Shown in pieces: positions 58,972 through 64,000 of a stretch of DNA of 64,000 bases. Below the pieces are notes generated by a model that saw nothing but the letters and a program-made list of their open reading frames with translations, ran no database searches and was not told where the DNA came from. Within the stretch, counting starts at the first letter, position 1, and each line of letters opens with the position of its first letter. The translations under genes and the position numbers were made by a program. Source of the DNA: an uncultured Eubacteriales bacterium (GTDB taxonomy: Bacteria; Bacillota; Clostridia; Oscillospirales; CAG-272); assembly GCA_934402395.1 (NCBI GenBank), contig CAKRTQ010000005.1:70698-134697 (forward strand), given 5' to 3'.

Positions 58972-60120
58972 ATGGATAAACACATCATATATACCGGTGC
59001 GGATCTCATTTTCCGCGACCGCGAGGGGCTTGACAGCGATATAAGAGCAATTCTTGACGGCGGACGTCTCGGACTGCTCACGTCTGCCTCGGGGACCGAC
59101 AAGACCGGTATGCCAACATACCTGAGACTTGCCGCCATGGGGAGGCTTTCGGTGCTTTTTGCGCCCGAGCACGGAATACATTCCGCGCTTCAGGACGGCG
59201 CATGGGGGGGAGAATACACCGACCCGGATACCGGGGTGCCGGTGTATGACCTGCCCGCAAAGGGGAATCCCGCCATAGGCGAGGCGCTTGAAAAATGCGA
59301 TGCAGTGCTTTACGATATTCAGGATGTCGGCGCGAGATTTTACACGTATATATACTGTCTTGCATATCTTATGCATGAGTGCGCGGCTCGGCATAAGCCG
59401 GTAATAATTCTTGACCGCCCCGACCCGATAGGAGGAACGGCGATCGAAGGCGCGATACTTGACGAGTCGCAGTACTCGTCATTTGTGGGCAGGTATGCCA
59501 TGCCTTCACGGTATGCAATGACCTGCGGGGAATTTGCCCGCTGGCTCAATGTCACTCACGGCGTGGGTTGCGAGCTGCACGTGGTGCGCTGTCTCGGCTG
59601 GGAACGCGATATGTATGCGGACGAAACCGATCTTGCGTGGATAAATCCGTCGCCGAATCTGCCTTCCGTGACCGCATCGCTGATCTATATAGGTACCTGC
59701 CTTGTCGAAGCAACGAATGTATCCGAGGGGCGCGGAACAACGCGGCCGTTCGAGCTTTGCGGCGCACCGTGGTGCCGCGCGACCGAGCTGGCGGAAAAAC
59801 TGAATGCCGCGCAGCTTGAAGGCGTGTTTTTCAGTCCCGCATATTTTACGCCGGTGTTCGGCAAGCACGCATCCGAGATCTGCCGCGGCGTGCAGATAAA
59901 TGTAACCGACAGGCGGGCGTTCCGCCCGCATCTTGCGGGACTTCACCTGCTTGCTGCCCTTCGGGAGTATCCGGAATGCGAGGTGAGGGAGAACGGACTT
60001 TGCCTGCGCTACGGTACCGACGCGCTCACGGGACGGTTCGATCCGCTCGAAACGGCGGAAAAAGAGGAGCGCGGAATCGAAAAATTCAGGGCGGAGAGAG
60101 CACCTTTTCTGCTTTATTGA
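58972..60120 (+). CDS. NamZ-like exo-beta-N-acetylmuramidase (DUF1343)
   Basis: 382 residues. DUF1343 hallmarks: LLTSASGTDKTGMPT, FAPEHGIHSALQDG, YDIQDVGARFYTYI, DRPDPIGG, INPSPNLPS and SEGRGTTRPFE. Characterised members (NamZ) remove N-acetylmuramic acid from peptidoglycan fragments and are usually secreted. This protein has no signal peptide or membrane segment, so it would work in the cytoplasm on imported fragments. No muramic-acid uptake or murQ gene is next to it. The ATG at 58972 has GGGAG 9 bases upstream. Confidence 0.88.
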   Translation: MDKHIIYTGADLIFRDREGLDSDIRAILDGGRLGLLTSASGTDKTGMPTYLRLAAMGRLSVLFAPEHGIHSALQDGAWGGEYTDPDTGVPVYDLPAKGNPAIGEALEKCDAVLYDIQDVGARFYTYIYCLAYLMHECAARHKPVIILDRPDPIGGTAIEGAILDESQYSSFVGRYAMPSRYAMTCGEFARWLNVTHGVGCELHVVRCLGWERDMYADETDLAWINPSPNLPSVTASLIYIGTCLVEATNVSEGRGTTRPFELCGAPWCRATELAEKLNAAQLEGVFFSPAYFTPVFGKHASEICRGVQINVTDRRAFRPHLAGLHLLAALREYPECEVRENGLCLRYGTDALTGRFDPLETAEKEERGIEKFRAERAPFLLY

Positions 60121-60130
60121 CACACGCCGG

Positions 60131-60156
60131 CGCACTTTGATGAGGGGAAAAGTGCG
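60131..60156 (+). terminator. Weak hairpin after the NamZ gene
   Basis: CGCACTTT (60131-60138) / AAAGTGCG (60149-60156) with a 10-base loop; no T-run (TATTGTG follows). Confidence 0.4.
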
Positions 60157-60217
60157 TATTGTGAAGTGTTGCCAAAAATATCCCCGCGAGGACGATAAAA
60201 TCGTGCATAATACACTA

Positions 60218-60246
60218 TTGACATATTGCCGAGACTGCGATATATT
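60218..60246 (+). promoter_or_regulatory. Promoter of the rubredoxin-like gene
   Basis: TTGACA (60218-60223), 17 bases, TATATT (60241-60246). Confidence 0.87.
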
Positions 60247-60281
60247 ATTATACGCTTTAGTTTTTAAGAAGGAGGGATAAT

Positions 60282-60497
60282 ATGGTCATATTTGTATGCA
60301 ACCTTTGCGGTTACGAATATAAGGCGTCTGAGGGATGTCCCGATTCGGGTATTGAGGAAGGCACCGATTTCGATGATCTGCCCGAGGACTGGACCTGCCC
60401 GTATTGCGGAGCGGGAAAGGATGAGTTTGAGCCTGTGGAAGTAAAGGATGAGGATGAGGAATCATCCGGGATATCGGACGATTCCGACGAATTCTGA
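60282..60497 (+). CDS. Rubredoxin-like electron carrier
   Basis: 71 residues. Two Cys knuckles, CNLCGY (Cys6, Cys9) and CPYCGAGK (about Cys39, Cys42), with the rubredoxin pattern DDLPEDWTCPYCGAGKDEFEP, bind one iron. After residue 50 there is an acidic Asp/Glu/Ser tail (VKDEDEESSGISDDSDEF) that usual 52-54-residue rubredoxins lack. The loop between knuckles is 8-10 residues longer or altered (SGIEEGTDF). Likely used in oxygen/peroxide defence of an anaerobe. AAGGAGGG precedes the ATG. Confidence 0.88.
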   Translation: MVIFVCNLCGYEYKASEGCPDSGIEEGTDFDDLPEDWTCPYCGAGKDEFEPVEVKDEDEESSGISDDSDEF

Positions 60498-60549
60498 CAC
60501 AGCGCATAGAGTCGCGCGGTAATTTGTCTAACTTTTTTTCAAAAAGGTA

Positions 60550-60578
60550 TTGACAAAAACCAAAATGCGCGATATAAT
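60550..60578 (+). promoter_or_regulatory. Promoter of tRNA(CAU)
   Basis: TTGACA (60550-60555), 17 bases, TATAAT (60573-60578): perfect consensus, 30 bases before the tRNA. Confidence 0.92.
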
Positions 60579-60608
60579 AAGCAGGTCGTATAACGATGAC
60601 CTGCGAGC

Positions 60609-60685
60609 GGGCCATTAGCTCAGTTGGTCAGAGCTACCGGCTCATAACCGGTTGGTCCGGGGTTCGAGTCCCTGATGGCCCACCA
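60609..60685 (+). tRNA. tRNA with anticodon CAU (elongator Met or Ile2)
   Basis: 77 bases with CCA encoded. Acceptor GGGCCAT/ATGGCCC, D-arm GCTC..GAGC, anticodon stem ACCGG/CCGGT around CTCATAA, T-arm with GGTTCGAGTCC. The paired 1-72 position excludes initiator tRNA. Whether it is Met or lysidine-modified Ile2 cannot be settled from these bases alone. Confidence 0.95.
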
Positions 60686-60744
60686 ACATCTAAGCTATCC
60701 GAACACTTTAAGACGGTATTCGGGAAGGGCTTTATAGCAATTAT

Positions 60745-60780
60745 AATCGGCAGAGGTTGATTCCTCTGCCGATTATTTTT
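60745..60780 (+). terminator. Terminator of the tRNA(CAU) gene
   Basis: AATCGGCAGAGG (60745-60756) / CCTCTGCCGATT (60763-60774), 12-bp stem, 6-base loop, then ATTTTT. Confidence 0.92.
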
Positions 60781-60790
60781 GTATCAAGAA

Positions 60791-61510
60791 AACCACCCGC
60801 TAAGCGGGTGGTTCCGGAAAGGCTTTTGCCATTGAACCAAAAGCCCTCCTATGGTAAAATGTGAATTGGTCTGGCAACCGCAAGCACAAGAAAGATAGGA
60901 GGGGTCAAAATGAAGATTGACACAAATAGTATAGCACACACAACATGGAATTGCAAGTACCACATCGTATTTGCCCCGAAGTACCGTAGACAGGTAATAT
61001 ACGGGAAGATCAAAGGAGACATAGGGCAGATCATAAGGAAACAATGCGAATGGAAGGGAGTTGAGATATTGGAGGCAGAAGCGTGTCCTGACCATATACA
61101 TATGTTGGTGTCCATACCGCCCAAGATCAGCGTGTCGAGTTTTATGGGATATCTGAAAGGGAAAAGTAGCTTGATGATATTCGACAAACACGCAAATATG
61201 AAATACAGATATGGCAACAGAGAATTTTGGTGCAGAGGATACTATGTTGATACGGTGGGAAAGAACAAAAAGGCAATTGCCGAATACATACGGAATCAGT
61301 TGCAAGAGGATCTGGCGTATGAACAAATGAGTATAAAAGAGCTGATTGACCCGTTTACGGGTGAGCCGGTGCACGCAAGCAAAAAATAAGCCAACCGCTT
61401 TAGCGGTTGCTTGAGACCGCTTGCGGTTGGCAGACTTTTCAGAGGGCTTTCAGCCCTGCCAGTACCATGCCCTTATAGGGCTGTGCAAGCCACCGGCTTA
61501 GCCGGTGGCT
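60791..61510 (+). mobile_element. IS200/IS605-family element (transposase only)
   Basis: Bounded by two subterminal palindromes of the same design: AACCACCCGC-TAA-GCGGGTGGTT (60791-60813) and AGCCACCGGC-TTA-GCCGGTGGCT (61488-61510), each 10 bp with a 3-base loop, as IS200/IS605 elements have at LE and RE. A further hairpin (GGCTTTTG/CAAAAGCC, 60821-60845) precedes tnpA and paired GCCAACCGC/GCGGTTGGC (61390-61431) follows it. No tnpB. Exact cleavage sites are a few bases outside the palindromes and were not fixed. Confidence 0.85.
60910..61389 (+). CDS. tnpA: IS200/IS605 Y1 transposase TnpA
   Basis: 159 residues. Single-strand transposase with the HUH metal motif (CPDHIHMLVSIPP, His at about 61 and 63) and the catalytic Tyr in GYYVDTVGKNKKAI (about 112). 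The opening NSIAHTTWNCKYHIVFAPKYRR is the family signature. The frame is complete and both active-site elements are present, so the element may still move. AGGAGGGG lies about 9 bases before the ATG. Confidence 0.96.
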   Translation: MKIDTNSIAHTTWNCKYHIVFAPKYRRQVIYGKIKGDIGQIIRKQCEWKGVEILEAEACPDHIHMLVSIPPKISVSSFMGYLKGKSSLMIFDKHANMKYRYGNREFWCRGYYVDTVGKNKKAIAEYIRNQLQEDLAYEQMSIKELIDPFTGEPVHASKK

Positions 61511-61796
61511 ATGACTGCGCTCTCCCGTCGCTCTGTCAGGCTGCGAGCTGTCACGCCTCACGCGGCGCACCCTCTCATGAGGCGTGAGAATGCCCGCAGA
61601 GGCGCGAAACGCTCCGTATATGAAGAGAGACACCTCGCACGCAAACGCGCCACGCGGAGCGCACGCGCCCGCCACGCGCGTCAAAGAACGCCGCCGTTCG
61701 GAACGCCCCTCACCATTCCGTCGCACACAGCAGCCCCGAAAGCCGACCGACAGCCCCTGAAGCCTCTGCGCGCCCCCTTTGTGCGCCCTTTGTGCC
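61511..61796. other. No gene seen; GC-rich spacer with one inverted repeat
   Basis: Between the IS right end and the prophage remnant. TCACGCCTCA (61551-61560) and TGAGGCGTGA (61578-61587) form a 10-bp hairpin. The open frames here have no ribosome binding sites and look like chance frames in GC-rich DNA. Confidence 0.5.
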
Positions 61797-62207
61797 TTAT
61801 TCCTCTTCTCCGCCGGTCACGCTTTCGATGTACTGCGCTTCAAGCGCCTTTGTGTCCCTGGCGTCCCCAAGCGGATTGTTCGGCGTGAGCACGACTTCAC
61901 TCTTGTCCGCCATGCCGTAATAGTTCTTCGCCCGGAAGCAATACGCAAGGAAATTCATCTTCCCGGTTATCACCAATTTTGCGTCAAAAGTCTTCAAAAA
62001 ATCCTTCGCTTTTTTAATGATGCAAGACGTCTCGCGGCTAAATCCCTTGTTTTTCCCATGTTCCCAATCAAGCAAGGTGGTGATCGAATAACCGGTAGAC
62101 ATCGCCATTTCCTCGACCGTGGGTATCTGACCGCGCGCGCTGCAACGCTCAAAGTAGTCATTCAGACGCGCCGCAAGCTCCTCATCGCTCCGGACTCTGG
62201 GGCGCTT
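61797..62207 (-). pseudogene. Phage terminase small subunit-like gene, 5' end lost
   Basis: The ATG-bounded frame is 103 residues (62108-61797), but convincing protein sequence continues upstream without a start to about 62207: KRPRVRSDEELAARLNDYFE, then CSARGQIPTVEE, then MAMSTGYSITTLLDWE. That layout (R-x-R entry, helix, HTH with a cycle of aromatic residues, 'FRAKNYYGMADKSEV', LTPNNPLGD) resembles small terminase or DNA-packaging subunits of Clostridia prophages. Before residue KR the reading turns into the reverse of a plus-strand gene, so a rearrangement removed the true start. Probably non-functional. Confidence 0.6.
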
Positions 62208-62324
62208 GTAATCGGTGAGGACCTCGCCGATGCCGTCCGCGCGAGCGGACTGTCAGCGGATGAGATATATATCCTCGCCTCGCGCACGACCGCAAAGATC
62301 GCCAAGGAACGGGGGCTGGTGTGA
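62200..62324 (+). pseudogene. 3' fragment of a prophage gene
   Basis: The plus-strand frame ending 'DLADAVRASGLSADEIYILASR' and 'KIAKERGLV' stops at 62324 with a TGATG overlap to the next phage ORF, which shows it is genuine coding sequence. Upstream of about 62200 the frame has no phage-like content and is antisense to the terminase-like gene. Function unknown. Confidence 0.5.
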
Positions 62325-62473
62325 TGGACAGACTTACATCTCCGGACGGATATCTCTGCCGATCCTGCGCACAAGAGGGTACATGCCGGTTCGAACACAG
62401 CGCGGGTCTTCGCGCAAAATGTCCCGCTGCCCCTGCTACGAAAGGCTCGCCGCATATGAAGACACTGGCTTGA
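62324..62473 (+). CDS. Small Cys-rich prophage protein (49 residues), possibly frameshifted from the next ORF
   Basis: Starts on the TGA of the preceding fragment. MDRLTSPDGYLCRSCAQEG contains a CxxC pair and a further Cys/His set (CRFEH, AKCP). In related prophage proteins such a Cys head runs directly into RLAAYEDTGLTPE; here that sequence is in another frame (next entry), so a frameshift near 62425 may have split one gene. Alternatively these are two overlapping genes. Confidence 0.5.
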   Translation: MDRLTSPDGYLCRSCAQEGTCRFEHSAGLRAKCPAAPATKGSPHMKTLA

Positions 62474-62826
62474 CGCCGGAGGGAATTCAGCAGATGAAAC
62501 TTGCGCTTGCGGGCGAAACGATTGCACGTCTCACTGAGATAAACGACGTGCCGGTCTCCCGCATCGCCGCCCTTGCCGATGCCGACAAAGACGGTCGCAC
62601 GGTTATCCTACAGTGTCATGTCGGAGATATTGTATATGATATCGAAGATGGGACACCCTACGCCACGCGGGTTATAAGCTTTACGATGTTTAATGATGGC
62701 ACGGTAGCGTGCCGGACGGTGTCTTCGTTCCCGGATGTCGAGAGCTTTGGAACACGTATATTCCTGACGCTCGCCGATGCAGAAAAAGCGCTTGCGGAAA
62801 TGAGGAAAGAAGAAAATGAAAGCTGA
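62419..62826 (+). CDS. Prophage protein with YEDTGLTPE motif
   Basis: 135 residues from an ATG at 62419, beginning MSRCPCYERLAAYEDTGLTPE, a signature of a small-protein family very common in Clostridia prophages. A helix follows, then a beta-rich domain (VILQCHVGDIVYDIEDG, SFGTRIFLTLADAEKALAEM). No biochemical function is known. There is no clear ribosome binding site before this ATG, consistent with either coupling to, or a frameshift from, the 49-residue ORF. Confidence 0.6.
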   Translation: MSRCPCYERLAAYEDTGLTPEGIQQMKLALAGETIARLTEINDVPVSRIAALADADKDGRTVILQCHVGDIVYDIEDGTPYATRVISFTMFNDGTVACRTVSSFPDVESFGTRIFLTLADAEKALAEMRKEENES

Positions 62827-62889
62827 AGAGCAAAGCAATAAATGCTGTATATCTCAGCAGTCGTGGTGTTACGTAGAGGACATGCAGAA

Positions 62890-63087
62890 ATGAAACACTA
62901 TATTGAACGTGAGAAACTGATCGAAAATATAAACGCATCGCGCGCGTTTACTGACCTCGGAATAGACGGTAGCTTCTTGCGCGCACGCGCGCTTGAACTG
63001 ATAGACAGTCTGCCGGTAGCCAATGTGCGGGAAGTAAAACACGGAACATGGGAGGACAGTGTTTTTGCACCGGGGGTTTTATGTTGA
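62890..63087 (+). CDS. Truncated prophage protein (YIEREKLIENI type)
   Basis: 65 residues from an ATG at 62890 (GAGGA 9 bases upstream). MKHYIEREKLIENINAS and the end VREVKHGTWED match a second common Clostridia prophage family, whose full members continue into a C-terminal zinc ribbon after the HG-x-W motif. Here the frame stops at FAPGVLC, so the zinc ribbon is lost. Part of the same prophage remnant. Confidence 0.55.
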   Translation: MKHYIEREKLIENINASRAFTDLGIDGSFLRARALELIDSLPVANVREVKHGTWEDSVFAPGVLC

Positions 63088-63186
63088 AACGCATAATAAT
63101 TCGGCTGTTGACGGTGAAATTCCGGAAATATGCTGTTTTATGCGCTGTTATTCGGGGAAAAAACATGCGGCGGTTGAATCGCGGGG

Positions 63187-63215
63187 TTGCAAAGATGTCA
63201 ACTTTATGGTAAAAT
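63187..63215 (+). promoter_or_regulatory. Promoter of the small membrane protein
   Basis: TTGCAA (63187-63192), 17 bases, TAAAAT (63210-63215), extended -10 (TGG). Confidence 0.75.
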
Positions 63216-63256
63216 GATAGCAGATGATATGATCACGAAAGGAGCATAGGAACAGA

Positions 63257-63538
63257 ATGAGGGCAAGAAGGTGCGGAAATTTTATTTTTTCATTGCTTGT
63301 GAGTCTTGTGTTCAATCTTGAGGGGCTGATCCCGGCTGGGATATTGCTTGTGCTGCATTTTGTTCTCGGCTGGTCGCTTTGGTGGGCGGCGTTGGCGGTC
63401 GGGATATGGATCCTGATCGTGGCTTTGCGTGTGATCGTCATAAGCTGGGCTGCGCGGTGCGGAAATACGCCGGACCCGCCGCAGGAAAACAAAAATCCTT
63501 ACTCGGTCAGAAAAACCGAGATCGGAAAGAAAAAATAA
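63257..63538 (+). CDS. Small membrane protein, two spans
   Basis: 93 residues: basic start (MRARRCG), hydrophobic stretches about 8-33 and 36-66 (IPAGILLVLHFVLGWSLWW, then IWILIVALRVIVIS), and a polar tail with PDPPQENKNPYSVRK. AAAGGAG lies upstream with a rather long gap, and an inner AGGA is closer. No family is recognised. It has its own promoter and is followed by an inverted repeat. Confidence 0.65.
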   Translation: MRARRCGNFIFSLLVSLVFNLEGLIPAGILLVLHFVLGWSLWWAALAVGIWILIVALRVIVISWAARCGNTPDPPQENKNPYSVRKTEIGKKK

Positions 63539-63716
63539 AGGGCAGCGGTTGATCTACACCGATACGGCGGATCGACCGCTGTCATGCATTGCGGGATGTT
63601 GAAAATATCCGGATGAACTGAAAGACGGCAGGAGAATGCGAAGCCGCCTTTTTCCGTTTTTGGGTGGAGCCGCGCTAAGACGCTGTGCGTCTTTGCCCAA
63701 ATATTGATGAGTAATT
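63539..63716. other. Non-coding stretch with two hairpins
   Basis: CAGCGGTTGATC (63543-63554) / GATCGACCGCTG (63570-63581) pair over 12 bp with one wobble, 5 bases after the membrane protein, but lack a T-run; AAGACGC/GCGTCTT (63677-63693) is a second. Either may end the upstream transcript. Nothing else is seen. Confidence 0.5.
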
Positions 63717-64000
63717 GATAATGTTCCGATGTAATTATCCGGCGGCAGGCGATACGGAGCTGCTCTTCTTCATTCTCGGGGTGTGAAGTCCAGAATCTGC
63801 ACAAACGCCACCCAAGTCCAAAAAAGATAATGTTCTGATGTAACTGTCCGGCGGCAGGCGGTACGGAGCTGCTCTTCTTCATTTTCGGGGTGTGCAGTCC
63901 AGAATCTGCACAAACGCCACCCGAGTCCAAAAAAGATAATGTTCTGATGTAACTGTCCGGCGGCAGGCGATACGGAGCTGCTCTTCTTCATTCTCGGGGT
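63717..64000. repeat. Dispersed tandem repeat, locus 2 (at least 2.6 units, 109-bp period)
   Basis: GATAATGTTC recurs at 63717, 63826 and 63935 (period 109); the array continues past the window end. Each unit holds CTTCTTCATTCTCGGGGTGT, a middle part, and CGCCACCCGAGTCCAAAAAA. Units differ at only a few positions. The TTC..TCGGGGT..GAAG and CACCCGAG..AAAAA blocks and the ATAATGTTCCGATGT head are shared with 15184-15440. Open frames across it are not considered genes. Confidence 0.9.

Noticed and set aside
61779..62199. First part of the 181-residue plus-strand frame ending at 62324
   Set aside because: Antisense to the terminase-like gene, without phage-like content; only the last ~40 residues look like real protein and are listed as a fragment.
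63499..63930. 143-residue minus-strand frame
   Set aside because: It is a translation through the tandem repeat, whose 109-bp period is not a multiple of three, so successive units are read in different frames.
63717..64000. CRISPR array
   Set aside because: The units are full-length tandem copies (109 bp) with few scattered differences, not constant short repeats separated by unrelated spacers, and no cas genes are near.

Overview
The window looks like chromosomal DNA from a low-abundance-type, Gram-positive Clostridia bacterium (Firmicutes/Bacillota), probably an anaerobic gut commensal. Evidence: the hrcA-grpE-dnaK-dnaJ-prmA order with a CIRCE operator upstream of hrcA, AGGAGG-type ribosome binding sites, near-consensus TTGACA-N17-TATAAT promoters throughout, a CUT1 sugar-transporter ATPase standing alone, surface proteins ending in a PPTGD-like wall/membrane anchor, formate-tetrahydrofolate ligase, a rubredoxin-like protein, and prophage genes of Clostridia type. 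TGA is a stop codon (many intact genes end with it). There is no rRNA and no CRISPR array. GC content appears to be in the mid-50s percent by eye; it was not computed.

Layout. 1-5330: end of a minus-strand block with an amino-acid-type binding lipoprotein (cut by the window edge) and the uvrB-uvrA excision-repair operon. 5590-7780: htpG and a TSCPD protein, divergent from the HrcA-controlled chaperone operon and prmA (8102-13954). 14047-17123: an alpha/beta hydrolase gene broken by an in-frame TGA, palindromic terminators, a dispersed tandem repeat, and two overlapping XRE regulators. 17267-19770: metal-efflux operon with an ArsR sensor, a free-standing HMA metallochaperone and a P-type ATPase that lacks its own HMA domain. 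20021-25111: a membrane-tethered Mrr-like nuclease, rsuA, tex and the orphan sugar-ABC ATPase. 25254-31117: CPBP protease, an unusual TadA + 3-methyladenine-DNA-glycosylase fusion, a secreted TIM-barrel-like protein and nicotinate phosphoribosyltransferase. 31201-34909: tandem GLUG-repeat surface proteins. 35140-47751: fhs, then a plus-strand run holding a type IV restriction pair (EVE-McrB and McrC), a zinc-ribbon protein, an ECF-like sigma factor with a membrane anti-sigma protein, two Cys-motif lipoproteins and an ABC exporter. 47832-54555: tRNA-Leu with a decayed partial copy, a glycosyltransferase, a membrane protein, a P-loop kinase and two tandem membrane-anchored glycosidase-like proteins. 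54713-60497: RHH/SPFH pair, TldD/TldE pair, NamZ-like protein and rubredoxin-like protein. 60609-64000: tRNA(CAU), an intact IS200/IS605 element, prophage remnants, a small membrane protein and a second array of the dispersed repeat.

Themes. (i) Intergenic regions are compact; in at least three places the -35 box of a gene sits in or at the edge of the loop of the preceding terminator hairpin. (ii) Surface or sensory proteins come as tandem duplicates (GLUG x2, glycosidase-like x2, Cys-motif lipoprotein x2, XRE x2). (iii) Genome-defence and mobile-DNA functions are present (EVE-McrBC, Mrr-like nuclease, IS200, prophage debris). The most unusual single gene is the TadA-AAG fusion at 26231-27247; the most unusual regulatory structure is the promoter nested in two inverted repeats at 54610-54696. 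All family assignments come from reading motifs in the translated sequence; no database search was run.
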